Shown here one piece after another: positions 1-8,878 of a stretch of DNA of 64,000 nucleotides. The stretch's first letter is position 1; the number at the start of each line of letters is the position of its first letter. The stretch lies in NCBI RefSeq assembly GCF_001028175.1, contig NZ_AEJF01000028.1:20219-84218 (forward strand). The letters run 5' to 3'. The translations under genes and the position numbers were made by a program. The stretch comes from Caballeronia mineralivorans PML1(12). Its GTDB lineage: Bacteria > Pseudomonadota > Gammaproteobacteria > Burkholderiales > Burkholderiaceae. The notes below the pieces were generated by a model. That model had not been told where the DNA came from. It was given only the letters and a program-made list of their open reading frames with translations, and did not search any database.

Positions 1-298
1 GCCAGTGCAGCTTGGCATTGCCCGACACTTCCGCGTACCCGTAACCCGGCAAGTCGACCACATGCGCCTTGGGCTGGTCCGCCGGGCCTATGGCGAAGTA
101 GTTGATGTGCTGCGTGCGCCCCGGCGTCTTGCTGGCGAATGCCAGCCGCTTCTGATTGCATAGCAGGTTGATGGCCGTCGACTTGCCCGCGTTCGAGCGT
201 CCTGCGAATGCGATCTCCGGTTGTGGCGTCGGAGGCAGATCGCGCAGGTGATTGACCGTCGTAAAGAAACGGGCTTGATGGAGCAGAAATGACGACAT
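1..298 (-). CDS. engB: Ribosome biogenesis GTPase EngB/YihA, 5' part (runs off the left edge)
   Basis: This is the N-terminal 99 residues of a TrmE-Era-EngA-EngB family GTPase, which in this family acts in large ribosomal subunit assembly. The reading begins [15 protein letters not shown] and carries the Walker A/G1 motif GRSNAGKST, the G2 region [11 protein letters not shown] and the G3 motif DLPGYGYAE. The end of the gene lies beyond the window edge, so nothing can be said about its C-terminus. It is divergent from the cytochrome c4 gene across a 310-base intergenic region. The start ATG reads leftward from base 298. Family assignment is firm. Confidence 0.93.
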   Translation of the reverse strand, partial: MSSFLLHQARFFTTVNHLRDLPPTPQPEIAFAGRSNAGKSTAINLLCNQKRLAFASKTPGRTQHINYFAIGPADQPKAHVVDLPGYGYAEVSGNAKLHW

Positions 299-608
299 GG
301 GAAGACCGAAAGTGAAATTCTGTGGAAACTCGAGCTGTAAGGAGCCACTGAATACTGGGCTTGCCCCGACTGGCGTCTTTGCGTTTAGCGAGTTATTGTA
401 CAATACGACGGTTGTACGAAGACCAGCCAGGGCACGCAAGACCCAAGCGGGATAAGGAGTGAGACAGGTTTGAAGACAGATTTCGGGGCGCGCAACGGGT
501 GACTTTTTAATCCGTATCGAGTCCTCTGTCGGGTGTCTTGCAGTGCATCGGTAACCGTCGTTTTGCAGAACCTCACAATTCTCACAAGACGAAAAACAGG
601 GTACGCGA
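299..608. other. Divergent intergenic region engB / cytochrome c4
   Basis: No credible gene lies here. The region should hold both divergent promoters. The clearest element is a perfect 12-base palindrome at 394-405, with a second TTGTAC at 412-417. A purine-rich AGGG about 10 bases before the ATG at 609 is the likely ribosome binding site of the cytochrome gene. I could not place a convincing -35/-10 pair. Confidence 0.5.
394..405. promoter_or_regulatory. Perfect 12-bp palindrome TATTGTACAATA, candidate operator
   Basis: TATTGTACAATA reads identically on both strands. Its right half TACAAT also resembles a sigma-70 -10 box. A further TTGTAC half occurs 16 bases downstream of the first (412-417). 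The position between two divergent genes suits a regulator site or promoter, but no known consensus such as FNR (TTGAT-N4-ATCAA) is matched. Function is inferred. Confidence 0.35.
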
Positions 609-1286
609 ATGAACCGACTGTACAAGACTCTGATGGTCCTGGAATTAGCAGCAGCATTCGGAGCGGGGTTGGTAGGCTGGACAGTCACATCGCAAGCGGC
701 AGAGACGGGCGCCCCCGGAGCCTCCGCCAAGCCTGACGTGACACGGGGCCAGGCAATTGCCACCCAGGTTTGCGCATCGTGTCACGGAGCGGACGGCAAC
801 AGTGCCGGCGGCGCGTTTCCGAAGCTCGCAGGCCAGCATGCCGAGTACATCGTCAAGCAGTTGAAGGATTACAAGACGCAGCCGGGCGCGAAAGAGCCGG
901 CGCGCAAGAATCCGATCATGGCGGGCATTGCGGGCGCGTTGAACGATCAGGACATGGTCAACGTGGCGGCCTATTTTGAGACGCAGAAGGCCAAGCCGGG
1001 CTACGCGCGCGACAAGAACACCGTGGCGCTCGGGCAGAAGATTTATCGTGGCGGTATAGCCGATAGAGGCGTTCCGGCGTGTGCCGCGTGTCACGGGGCA
1101 ACGGGCATGGGCGTGCCGGTGCAGTATCCGCGGTTGTCGGGCCAGTGGTCCGACTACACGGCGGCGCAACTCACCGCGTTCGCGCAGGGCACGCGCAACA
1201 ACAGTGAGCCGATGCACACCATCGCCCTGCGCCTGAACGAAGCGGAAGTGAAAGCGGTCGCGGACTACATCGCCGGCCTGCATTAA
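609..1286 (+). CDS. Diheme cytochrome c4-type protein
   Basis: A 225-residue periplasmic electron carrier of the cytochrome c4 type. Residues 1-31 look like a signal peptide or uncleaved N-terminal anchor ending near SQAA. Two cytochrome c domains follow, with heme-binding CASCH at 55-59 and CAACH at 158-162. Candidate axial methionines are M104 (NPIM) and M202 (EPMH), one per domain as in c4. In the family it passes electrons from the bc1 complex to terminal oxidases. A strong terminator follows, and the cytochrome c assembly genes resB-ccsA lie directly downstream, which fits a shared role. Confidence 0.93.
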   Translation: MNRLYKTLMVLELAAAFGAGLVGWTVTSQAAETGAPGASAKPDVTRGQAIATQVCASCHGADGNSAGGAFPKLAGQHAEYIVKQLKDYKTQPGAKEPARKNPIMAGIAGALNDQDMVNVAAYFETQKAKPGYARDKNTVALGQKIYRGGIADRGVPACAACHGATGMGVPVQYPRLSGQWSDYTAAQLTAFAQGTRNNSEPMHTIALRLNEAEVKAVADYIAGLH

Positions 1287-1417
1287 AGGGCAGCGGTCTG
1301 CACTGAGCGCAGGTCTGCATTAAGATGCGCGCATCGTCGTCGTCCGGACGTCACATGCGTTCGTCATAGTGCGAGCACATTACGAAGCCGGTCCGACGAG
1401 GCCGGCACGCAAATAAG

Positions 1418-1468
1418 AAAAAAGGGTGGGACGCCGGTCATCGACCGCTTGCGTCTCCACCCTTTTTT
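1418..1468 (+). terminator. Rho-independent terminator after cytochrome c4
   Basis: AAAAAAGGGTGG-GACGC pairs with GCGTCTCCACCCTTTTTT with one bulged base, giving a long stem, a loop of about 16 bases and a run of six T. It ends only 20 bases before the resB start codon, so resB must either use a promoter overlapping it or depend on read-through. Confidence 0.85.
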
Positions 1469-1488
1469 GCTGTTCAGCCGGAGTTTGA

Positions 1489-3717
1489 ATGAGCGTCACC
1501 ACGTCGGGATTGCAGTCGAAGTCGAACCGTAGCAGCGTGCGTCAGGCCATCGAAACAATTAGTTCGATGCGCTTTGCTATCTCGCTGCTCGTCATTCTCG
1601 CGATAGCAAGCATCATCGGCACGGTTCTTACGCAGGAAGATCCGTACCCGAACTACGTCAACCAGTTTGGTCCGTTCTGGGCCGACATCTTCCGCGGCCT
1701 GAGCCTCTACAACGTGTACAGCGCGTGGTGGTTCATGCTGATCCTGATCTTCCTCGTGATCTCGGTGTCGCTGTGCGTGATCCGCAACGGCCCGAAGATG
1801 ATCGCGGACATGAAGAGCTGGAAGGATCGGGTGCGTGAAGGCAGCCTGCGCGCGTTCCACCACAAGGGCGAGTTTCCGCTGGTGCCGTCAACACGCACCG
1901 ATACCGCCGCCAAGCTGCAACGGCTCGCGGGCAAGATGGGCTACAAGTTCGTGACGCGCGAGACCGACAGCGGCGCGACGCTGATCGCGGCGAAGCGCGG
2001 CGCGCTGACGAAGCTCGGTTATATCTCGGCGCATCTGGCTATTGTGATCATCTGCATTGGCGGTTTGCTCGACAGCAACCTGCCTATCAAGCTGCAGATG
2101 TGGCTCTTCAACAAGACGCCGATCGCGTCGAACGAAGTCATCAACGACATTGCGCCGAATCACCGGCTGCCGACGTCGAACCTGACGTTCCGTGGATACG
2201 CGTGGGTGCCGGAAGGGCAGCACGTTGCAACAGCCATTCTGAACCAGCAGGACGGCTCGCTGATCCAGGACCTGCCGTTCTCCATTCAGCTCGATAAATT
2301 CATCGTCGATTATTACTCGACTGGCATGCCAAAGCTGTTCGCGAGCGATATTGTCGTGATCGATCACGCGACCGGCAAGCGCATCCCGGCGCGCGTGGAA
2401 GTGAACAAACCGTTCACCTACGACGGTATTTCGATCTATCAATCGAGCTTCCAGGACGGCGGGTCGAAACTCTCAATGACCGCCTGGCCCATGTCCGGCG
2501 GCAGCGCGAAAACCACGCCGTTCGACGGCGCGATCGGCGGTACGGCGCCGGTGAGTCCGCAGATCATCGGCGGCAAGGGTGAAAGTGTGGAATTCACCGA
2601 TTTCCGCGCCATCAACGTGGAAAACGTCACCGATGGCAACGGTTCAATCGACGCCCGCGGTGTCGGTCAAACGCAGACGCTGAAGCAGGCTTTCGATGAG
2701 CGGCTCGGTTCCGGCGCGAAGACGTCGAAACCGACGGATTTGCGTAATGTGGGGCCATCGGTGCAATACAAGGTGCGTGGCACGGACGGCCAGGCGCGCG
2801 AGTTCAACAACTACATGCTGCCCGTCGATGTTCAAGGCCAGCAGATGTTCCTCGCTGGCATGCGTCTCAGCCCGAACGATCCGTTCCGCTACCTGCGCAT
2901 TCCCGCCGACGAACAAAGCTCCGTCAAACAGTGGATGAACCTGCGCGCTGCGCTAGAAACGCCTGCGTTGCGCGACGAAGCGGCGCGTCGTTTCGCGCAA
3001 CGCTCGGTGCCGGAAGCCAACGCGGAATTGCAGAAACATCTGGAAGAAAGTGCGTCACGCGTGCTGAACCTGTTCGCCGGCGCTGACGAAACCGGCGTGG
3101 CGGCTGTGCCGGGACAGCCGGGCGCCGTGCTGGGCGGTTTCCAGGCGATCGCGGGTTTTATCGATAAATCCGTGCCCAAGGGCGAACAGGAAAAGGCGGC
3201 AGGCTTATTGCTAAGAATGCTGGAAGGCGCGACGTGGGACCTGTGGCAGATTTCCCGCGCCCAAAACGGCCTGCCGGAAGCGCAACCGGACGCGAAAAAT
3301 ACGCAGTTCGTGCAATCGTCGATCAATGCGCTTTCGGACAGCTTTCTGTACGGATCGCCGGTCTTTCTGCAACTCGATTCGTTCAAGCAGATCCAGGCTT
3401 CGGTGTTCCAGTTGACACGCGCACCGGGTAAAAAAGTGGTGTATCTTGGCAGCCTTCTGCTGGTGCTCGGCATTTTCTCGATGTTCTACGTGCGTGAACG
3501 TCGTCTCTGGTTCTGGCTCAAAGACACAACAACGGGCGGCACGAGTGTGCTGATGGCCATGTCCACCGCGCGCCGTACGCTCGATTTCGAGAAGGAATTC
3601 GCGCAAACGCGCGACGCGATCGGCGCCATGCTCGGTGTCAAGCCACAGCCGGTATCGCCATCACCGGAAACGCCCGCGGACGCGAAGTCCACCGGCCCGC
3701 AGGATTCAACTCGGTAA
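1489..3717 (+). CDS. resB: Cytochrome c biogenesis protein ResB (Ccs1), System II
   Basis: A 742-residue membrane protein of the ResB/Ccs1 family, which with CcsA exports heme and attaches it to apocytochromes c at the outer face of the inner membrane. Membrane segments are visible near residues 27-49, around 75-95 (WWFMLILIFLVISVSL), near 178-195, and close to the C-terminus (VVYLGSLLLVLGIFSMFYV). A large soluble periplasmic region lies between the third and last segments, as usual for the family. A proline-rich, polar tail ends the protein. The ATG at 1489 has only a weak purine stretch upstream. The stop codon is 4 bases before the ccsA start, so the two genes are translationally close. 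Confidence 0.93.
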   Translation: MSVTTSGLQSKSNRSSVRQAIETISSMRFAISLLVILAIASIIGTVLTQEDPYPNYVNQFGPFWADIFRGLSLYNVYSAWWFMLILIFLVISVSLCVIRNGPKMIADMKSWKDRVREGSLRAFHHKGEFPLVPSTRTDTAAKLQRLAGKMGYKFVTRETDSGATLIAAKRGALTKLGYISAHLAIVIICIGGLLDSNLPIKLQMWLFNKTPIASNEVINDIAPNHRLPTSNLTFRGYAWVPEGQHVATAILNQQDGSLIQDLPFSIQLDKFIVDYYSTGMPKLFASDIVVIDHATGKRIPARVEVNKPFTYDGISIYQSSFQDGGSKLSMTAWPMSGGSAKTTPFDGAIGGTAPVSPQIIGGKGESVEFTDFRAINVENVTDGNGSIDARGVGQTQTLKQAFDERLGSGAKTSKPTDLRNVGPSVQYKVRGTDGQAREFNNYMLPVDVQGQQMFLAGMRLSPNDPFRYLRIPADEQSSVKQWMNLRAALETPALRDEAARRFAQRSVPEANAELQKHLEESASRVLNLFAGADETGVAAVPGQPGAVLGGFQAIAGFIDKSVPKGEQEKAAGLLLRMLEGATWDLWQISRAQNGLPEAQPDAKNTQFVQSSINALSDSFLYGSPVFLQLDSFKQIQASVFQLTRAPGKKVVYLGSLLLVLGIFSMFYVRERRLWFWLKDTTTGGTSVLMAMSTARRTLDFEKEFAQTRDAIGAMLGVKPQPVSPSPETPADAKSTGPQDSTR

Positions 3718-3721
3718 GATC

Positions 3722-4924
3722 ATGGACCTCACACAAGCCTCCTCGCATTCGACTTCGGCGCAACAGCGCGCGGGCAAAGTACCCGTCGATTCCGCCCTGT
3801 TCGACGAACGTCCGTTTCTCAAGCGTCTCGGTGTGACCGACTGGCTGTTCGCGCTAGCAATGGTCGCCGGCGCAGGCTTCGCGCTGTACCGGTATCACCC
3901 GTTCATGAACTACTACGACAAGCTGGTGCTTTGCTGCGCCGTGCCCACGTTCGTGGTGCTCGGATGGCGCTGGAAGCCGGTGCGGCTGCTGATTGCGTGC
4001 ATCGCGTTGTTGTCGCTGTCGTCGTTGCAGCTTTATCACTCGGATCTTGCGCGCGCCGATACCAATTTCTTCCTCAAATACTTCCTGTCCAGCCAGTCGG
4101 CCATTTTGTGGATGAGCGCGCTGCTCGTGCTGGCCACGGTGTTCTACTGGATCGGCTTGATTTCGCGTTCGCCCACGGGCGGGGCGATTGGCTCGAAGAT
4201 GACCTGGGCAGCAGTGTTGATGGGCTTCACCGGTCTGATGGTGCGCTGGTACGAGTCTTACCTGATCGGCTCGGACGTGGGCCATATCCCCATTTCGAAC
4301 TTGTATGAAGTATTCGTGCTCTTCTGCCTCATCACGTCGCTGTTTTATCTGTACTACGAGCAGCACTACAGCACGCGTGCAATGGGCGCGTTCGTGCTGC
4401 TGGTGATCAGCGCCGCCGTCGGCTTCCTGATGTGGTATTCCATCTCCCGCGATGCCCAGCAAATCCAGCCGCTCGTGCCCGCGCTGCAAAGCTGGTGGAT
4501 GAAGATCCACGTGCCGGCGAACTTCATCGGTTATGGCAGCTTTGCGCTGGCGGCCATGGTCGGCGTCACGTATCTGGTCAAGGAGCGCGGTATTCTGGCG
4601 GATCGCCTGCCGTCGCTCGAAGTGCTCGACGACGTGATGTACAAGTCGATCGCCGTCGGTTTTGCGTTCTTCACCATCGCGACCATTCTCGGCGCACTGT
4701 GGGCCGCCGAAGCGTGGGGCGGTTACTGGAGCTGGGACCCGAAGGAAACGTGGGCGCTGATCGTCTGGCTGAATTACGCCGCGTGGCTGCACATGCGTCT
4801 GATGAAAGGTCTGCGTGGCTCGGTCGCCGCGTGGTGGGCGCTGACGGGTTTGCTGGTCACCACGTTCGCTTTCCTCGGCGTCAACATGTTCCTCTCCGGC
4901 CTGCATAGCTACGGCAAACTGTAA
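3722..4924 (+). CDS. ccsA: Cytochrome c biogenesis protein CcsA/ResC, System II
   Basis: A 400-residue polytopic membrane protein of the CcsA/CcmC/CcmF heme-handling family. The diagnostic tryptophan-rich motif WGGYWSWDPKETW lies in the C-terminal third. Repeated hydrophobic segments fill the region after about residue 40, and conserved histidines occur as expected for heme ligands. It partners ResB immediately upstream. The open frame extends upstream into resB, but the ATG at 3722, 4 bases after the resB stop, gives the expected N-terminus (MDLTQASSHS). A strong terminator follows. Confidence 0.92.
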   Translation: MDLTQASSHSTSAQQRAGKVPVDSALFDERPFLKRLGVTDWLFALAMVAGAGFALYRYHPFMNYYDKLVLCCAVPTFVVLGWRWKPVRLLIACIALLSLSSLQLYHSDLARADTNFFLKYFLSSQSAILWMSALLVLATVFYWIGLISRSPTGGAIGSKMTWAAVLMGFTGLMVRWYESYLIGSDVGHIPISNLYEVFVLFCLITSLFYLYYEQHYSTRAMGAFVLLVISAAVGFLMWYSISRDAQQIQPLVPALQSWWMKIHVPANFIGYGSFALAAMVGVTYLVKERGILADRLPSLEVLDDVMYKSIAVGFAFFTIATILGALWAAEAWGGYWSWDPKETWALIVWLNYAAWLHMRLMKGLRGSVAAWWALTGLLVTTFAFLGVNMFLSGLHSYGKL

Positions 4925-4947
4925 GATCCGACGCTCACGCCGTCTCG

Positions 4948-4984
4948 AAAAACCGCCACGCAAGGCTTGCTGGCGGTTTTTTTA
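4948..4984 (+). terminator. Rho-independent terminator after ccsA
   Basis: AAAAACCGCCA (4948-4958) pairs with TGGCGGTTTTT (from 4971), with a 12-base loop and a run of seven T. It closes the resB-ccsA unit. Confidence 0.88.
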
Positions 4985-5080
4985 TTGCCCGGGCGGAATA
5001 GGTGAAACCGATTCAGTGTTTGCCACGAATATAGCTATAGCGACGACGCGGACCGCAACACGAATTCCAGGAGCATTGAG

Positions 5081-6070
5081 ATGGTTATCAAACATAAGCG
5101 CCAGCTTTTCGGCGACGACATCGCCCGCAGTGAAATCACGCCGCGAGCGTTCTTCGAGAACCGCCGACGCGTATTGCGGGCGGCTGGCGCGCTGGCCGCG
5201 ACAGGTCTTGTCGGCGTGAACGGCGAAGCGCTCGCAACGATGACATCGCCCGATGCAAAGGGTCAGAAGCTCGCCGCGACCACGAACACGAAGTTCGTCG
5301 CCATGGACAAGCTCACCTCGTTCAAGGACATCACGAGCTACAACAACTTCTACGAGTTCGGCACCGACAAGGCCGATCCGGCGCAAAACGCGCACACGCT
5401 GCGGCCACGGCCGTGGAAGATATCGGTGGAAGGCGAGATCAAGAACGCGAAGGTGTATGACATCGACGAAATCGTGAAACTCGCGCCGCTCGAGGAGCGT
5501 ATTTACCGGTTGCGGTGCGTGGAAGGGTGGTCGATGGTGATTCCATGGATCGGCATTCCGCTCTCCGAGATCATCAAGCGCGCGCAGCCGACGGGCAACG
5601 CGAAGTACGTGCAGTTCATCACGCTGGCCGATCCGTCGCAGATGCCGGGGCTGTCTGACCCCATTCTCGACTGGCCCTATTCCGAAGGTTTGCGCATGGA
5701 CGAGGCGATGAATCCGCTGGCGCTGCTGACTGTCGGTTTGTACGGCGAGGTGCTGCCGAATCAGAACGGGGCGCCGGTGCGTATCGTGGTGCCCTGGAAA
5801 TACGGCTTCAAGAGTGCGAAATCGCTGGTGAAGATCCGTTTTGTCGAGCAACAGCCGAAAACGAGCTGGAGCGAATATGCGCCGAAAGAGTATGGTTTTT
5901 ACTCGAACGTGAATCCGAACGTCGATCATCCACGCTGGAGTCAGGCGACGGAACGGCGTATTGGCGAGGACGGGTTTTTCACGCCGAAGCGCAAGACACT
6001 GATGTTCAACGGCTACGGCGATCAGGTCGCGTCGTTGTATCGGGGCATGGATCTGAAGGCCAACTTCTAG
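5081..6070 (+). CDS. msrP: Methionine-sulfoxide reductase catalytic subunit MsrP (YedY)
   Basis: A 329-residue periplasmic molybdoenzyme that reduces oxidised methionines in envelope proteins. A Tat signal with RRR at residues 28-30 is followed by a hydrophobic stretch ending near residue 50. The oxidoreductase molybdopterin domain carries the cofactor-binding cysteine at 146 in [12 protein letters not shown], and ends with the typical C-terminal GMDLKANF. The stop is 9 bases before msrQ, encoding its membrane heme partner. A GGAG-like site precedes the ATG at 5081. Export would need TatABC, encoded later in this window. Confidence 0.95.
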   Translation: MVIKHKRQLFGDDIARSEITPRAFFENRRRVLRAAGALAATGLVGVNGEALATMTSPDAKGQKLAATTNTKFVAMDKLTSFKDITSYNNFYEFGTDKADPAQNAHTLRPRPWKISVEGEIKNAKVYDIDEIVKLAPLEERIYRLRCVEGWSMVIPWIGIPLSEIIKRAQPTGNAKYVQFITLADPSQMPGLSDPILDWPYSEGLRMDEAMNPLALLTVGLYGEVLPNQNGAPVRIVVPWKYGFKSAKSLVKIRFVEQQPKTSWSEYAPKEYGFYSNVNPNVDHPRWSQATERRIGEDGFFTPKRKTLMFNGYGDQVASLYRGMDLKANF

Positions 6071-6079
6071 GGAGACGGA

Positions 6080-6745
6080 ATGGCTTCGGCTTCCGATGTA
6101 AAACCAAGGCCGGCGACGCGCAGCGCGACGAGCAGCACAAACTGGATCGTGCCGGCGAAAGTAGCAGTGTTTCTGGGCGGGTTGTATCCGCTCGCGCGCA
6201 TCGTGCTGCTCGGCGTCACGGGCGGACTGGGCGCGAATCCGATCGAGTTCATCACCCGCTCGACCGGTCTCTGGACGCTCGTGTTCCTGTGCATCACGCT
6301 TGCTGTCACGCCGATTCGTCGGCTGACCGGCCTGAACGCGCTCCTGCGCTTTCGGCGCATGCTCGGGCTATTTGCGTTCTTCTATGTCGCGCTGCACTTC
6401 ACGACGTACATCTGGTTCGACAAATGGTTCGATGTCTTGGCGATTCTCAAGGACATCGTCAAGCGGCCGTTTATCCTGGTCGGCTTCTCGGCCTTCGTGC
6501 TGCTGATTCCTTTGGCCGTGACGTCGCCGAAAGCGATGGTGAGAAAACTCGGGCGGCGCTGGCAAACGCTGCATAGCCTGATTTATCCGATCGTCGTGCT
6601 CGCGATCCTGCACTTCTGGTGGATGAAAGCGGGCAAGCACGATCTCATCTTGCCAAAGATCTATGGCTCGATCGTGGTGGTGTTGCTGGCGTGGCGGGTG
6701 ATTGTCTGGCTGCGGTCGAGGATTGCGCAAGGGCGCGCGGTTTAG
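6080..6745 (+). CDS. msrQ: Heme-binding membrane subunit MsrQ (YedZ)
   Basis: A 221-residue inner-membrane protein of the ferric-reductase-like transmembrane family. It contains about six hydrophobic helices, with likely heme-ligating histidines in YVALHFTTY, WQTLHSLIYP and VLAILHFWW. In the family it feeds electrons from the quinone pool or flavin to MsrP. The N-terminus is about 20 residues longer than the E. coli protein. GGGAGACGG before the ATG is a good ribosome binding site. It is co-transcribed with msrP and closed by the downstream bidirectional terminator. Confidence 0.94.
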   Translation: MASASDVKPRPATRSATSSTNWIVPAKVAVFLGGLYPLARIVLLGVTGGLGANPIEFITRSTGLWTLVFLCITLAVTPIRRLTGLNALLRFRRMLGLFAFFYVALHFTTYIWFDKWFDVLAILKDIVKRPFILVGFSAFVLLIPLAVTSPKAMVRKLGRRWQTLHSLIYPIVVLAILHFWWMKAGKHDLILPKIYGSIVVVLLAWRVIVWLRSRIAQGRAV

Positions 6746-6764
6746 CCGGCCGGGTCACGCGAAT

Positions 6765-6801
6765 AAAAAAGGGCGACACTTGAATGGCGTCGCCCTTTTT
6801 T
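6765..6801. terminator. Bidirectional terminator between msrQ and lysA
   Basis: AAAAAAGGGCGAC and GTCGCCCTTTTTT form a 13-bp stem with an 11-base loop. T runs on both strands let it serve both the rightward msrPQ unit and the leftward lysA unit. Confidence 0.9.
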
Positions 6802-6828
6802 GTTTGCCGCTTGGACTCGTGCTAGCAA

Positions 6829-8091
6829 TCAGTCCGGGAAAATCGATTCCCCGGCGAACAACTGCTTCACTTCTTCGCGTTCGCGCACCAGCCGCGCACG
6901 TTCACGATCGACCATCACTTCGGCGGCACGCGGGCGTGTGTTGTAGTTCGAGCTCATCACGAAACCGTAGGCGCCCGCCGAGAAGATCGCGATCAGATCA
7001 CCTTGTTCTATGGCGAGCGTCCGATCCTTGCCAAGCCAGTCACCGCTTTCGCAAACGGGGCCGACCACGTCGTAGACCTGCGCTTTCGTCGCACGCTTTT
7101 CCACGGCTTCCATGCGGTGAAACGCCTGATACATCGCAGGGCGCGCGAGGTCGTTCATCGCGGCATCGACGATGGCGAAATTCTTCTCCGCACCGGGCTT
7201 CAGATATTCCACGCGCGTGAGCAACACGCCCGCATTGCCGACCAGCGAGCGGCCCGGCTCGAAATACACTTCGCGATGACCGTGCCCGCGTTCTTCGATA
7301 TGCGCGAGCACCGCGCGCACGAATTCCCCGATAGCCGGCGGCGTTTCGTCGTCGTACCTGATGCCGAGTCCACCGCCGACATCGACGTGATGGATGTTCG
7401 TGCCGTCCGCTTCGATCTGCTCGACGAGGTCGAGCAGTTTGTCGACGGCATCGAGATACGGGCTCACTTCTGTAATCTGCGAACCGATATGGCAGTCGAT
7501 CCCGATCACGTCGAGATTCGACATGGCCGCTGCTTGCGCGTAAGTCGCGCGAGCGTCGCTGAAGGCCACGCCAAACTTGTTCGACTTGAGGCCCGTGGAA
7601 ATGTACGGATGCGTCTTGGCATCGACGTCGGGGTTCACGCGCAGCGACACCGGCGCTTGTTTGCCCGCGGCCTTGGCCACTTCGTTCAGCGCGTGCAACT
7701 CGGGAATGGATTCGACGTTGAAGCACTTCACGCCGGCATCGAGTGCCTCGCGCATTTCCGCCGCCGACTTGCCCACGCCCGAGAACACTGTGTTTTCCGC
7801 CTTGCCGCCCGCGGCCAGCACGCGCGCCAGTTCCCCCGACGAGACAATATCGAAGCCCGCGCCCAGTCGTGCGAACACGTTCAGCACCGCGAGATTGCTG
7901 TTGGCTTTCACGGCCACGTGGATGGTGGCGCGACGGCCGTTGCAAGCATCGGCGTAAGCTTTATACGCGTCGGTCAGCGCGCTGCGCGAGTAAACGTACA
8001 GGGGCGTGCCGAACTGTTCGGCCAGCGATACGGCCGAGACGCCTTCGACTTGCAACACGCCTTCGGCGCGGGAGAATGCGGATTGAGTCAT
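6829..8091 (-). CDS. lysA: Diaminopimelate decarboxylase
   Basis: A 420-residue PLP enzyme converting meso-diaminopimelate to L-lysine, the last step of lysine synthesis. The fold type III decarboxylase features are present: the PLP lysine K62 in HVAVKANSN, HIGSQI, the glycine-rich DVGGGLGI phosphate-binding loop, and the C-terminal GPVCESGDWLG with the active-site cysteine. Length is normal for the family. It follows the small lipoprotein gene lptM on the same strand with a 55-base gap, the usual arrangement in proteobacteria. Confidence 0.96.
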   Translation of the reverse strand: MTQSAFSRAEGVLQVEGVSAVSLAEQFGTPLYVYSRSALTDAYKAYADACNGRRATIHVAVKANSNLAVLNVFARLGAGFDIVSSGELARVLAAGGKAENTVFSGVGKSAAEMREALDAGVKCFNVESIPELHALNEVAKAAGKQAPVSLRVNPDVDAKTHPYISTGLKSNKFGVAFSDARATYAQAAAMSNLDVIGIDCHIGSQITEVSPYLDAVDKLLDLVEQIEADGTNIHHVDVGGGLGIRYDDETPPAIGEFVRAVLAHIEERGHGHREVYFEPGRSLVGNAGVLLTRVEYLKPGAEKNFAIVDAAMNDLARPAMYQAFHRMEAVEKRATKAQVYDVVGPVCESGDWLGKDRTLAIEQGDLIAIFSAGAYGFVMSSNYNTRPRAAEVMVDRERARLVREREEVKQLFAGESIFPD

Positions 8092-8146
8092 GAGTTTTCT
8101 GGTTCGGCTGACGCGCTCGCTGGGAGCGCGTGCGGTGTGGCAAAGA

Positions 8147-8467
8147 TTATTCGCCGGAGGAAGCAGAAGCGGCTTTGGGTTCTGATGCTGACGCGGGCGA
8201 TTTCATGTTGTCATCCGGGGAGAGCGAAAGCGCCGTGCCGGATGTGTCCGGAACGTCGCCGGTGTCGATTGCGGACGACGCTGCGGCCGGCGCATTTGCG
8301 TTTTTCGCACCGCTCGCCGGCAACGGCGGCAGACTGGCGGGACGAGCCGGGATCGGCGGGGCGACGGGCAAATAGAGCGGTCCACGCTGACCACAGGCGG
8401 CGAGCAGCGTGCCGGCGGAAATGGCCAAAGCCGCTACAATCGCGCTCATCCGGAAGACGACTTGCAT
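8147..8467 (-). CDS. lptM: Small LPS-translocon-associated lipoprotein LptM (YifL-like)
   Basis: A 106-residue lipoprotein. The signal peptide ends in the lipobox LLAAC, so the mature protein would start at the cysteine in CGQRGPLYLP, the family hallmark. The rest is low-complexity, rich in Pro, Ala and Ser, and longer than the E. coli protein. LptM assists maturation of the LptD/LptE outer-membrane translocon. The gene sits upstream of lysA and divergent from cyaY, with only 35 bases between the two starts, so their promoters must overlap the coding ends. Confidence 0.88.
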   Translation of the reverse strand: MQVVFRMSAIVAALAISAGTLLAACGQRGPLYLPVAPPIPARPASLPPLPASGAKNANAPAAASSAIDTGDVPDTSGTALSLSPDDNMKSPASASEPKAASASSGE

Positions 8468-8502
8468 TACTGTCCCTGACTAATTAATCGATGGAGTTTA
8501 GC

Positions 8503-8820
8503 ATGACCGACAACGAATACCTGACCCTCGCCGAGGCTGCGCTGGCGGCCATCGAGCGGGACGTGGACGGCCTCGAAGCCGATGTGGAATTCGAGCGCAG
8601 CGGTAATGTTTTGACGCTTGAATTCGAGAACCGCACGAAGCTGATCGTCAACTTGCAGCCGCCGATGCACGAGGTCTGGCTCGCGGCAAAGGCGGGCGGC
8701 TTTCACTATAAATATGTGGACGGCGCGTGGCGCAACACGCGCGACGGCAGCGAGTTTTTCGAGGCGCTCAGCCGATACGCCAGCGAACAGGCCGGCGAAC
8801 CGATTCGCTTTTCAGCTTAG
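8503..8820 (+). CDS. cyaY: Frataxin-like iron donor CyaY
   Basis: A 105-residue bacterial frataxin. The acidic first helix ([18 protein letters not shown]) is followed by the beta-sheet signature [16 protein letters not shown] and [12 protein letters not shown]. It binds iron and modulates iron-sulfur cluster assembly by IscS. An ATG at 8491 is also open, but GGAG at 8493-8496 is well spaced for the ATG at 8503, and MTDNEYL matches the family N-terminus. It is divergent from lptM and convergent with the PBP1A gene. Confidence 0.95.
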   Translation: MTDNEYLTLAEAALAAIERDVDGLEADVEFERSGNVLTLEFENRTKLIVNLQPPMHEVWLAAKAGGFHYKYVDGAWRNTRDGSEFFEALSRYASEQAGEPIRFSA

Positions 8821-8845
8821 TTTTCAGCAGAGCGTTCAACCCAAA

Positions 8846-8862
8846 CCCCGGACCGGCCGGGG
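8846..8862. terminator. GC-rich hairpin between cyaY and the PBP1A gene
   Basis: CCCCGG (8846-8851) and CCGGGG (8857-8862) form a short strong stem between two convergent genes. There is no proper T run on either side, so activity as an intrinsic terminator is uncertain. Confidence 0.4.
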
Positions 8863-8878
8863 CTTAGGTTAATTGTGT

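Noticed and set aside
3854..4963. 369-codon open frame antisense to ccsA
   Set aside because: Composed of Arg, His, Gln and Glu from the reverse of a hydrophobic membrane gene. No family likeness.
7003..8487. 494-codon open frame antisense to lysA and lptM
   Set aside because: The product is Arg/His/Val-rich with no family likeness and lies opposite a well-supported gene. Long antisense frames are expected in GC-rich codon usage.
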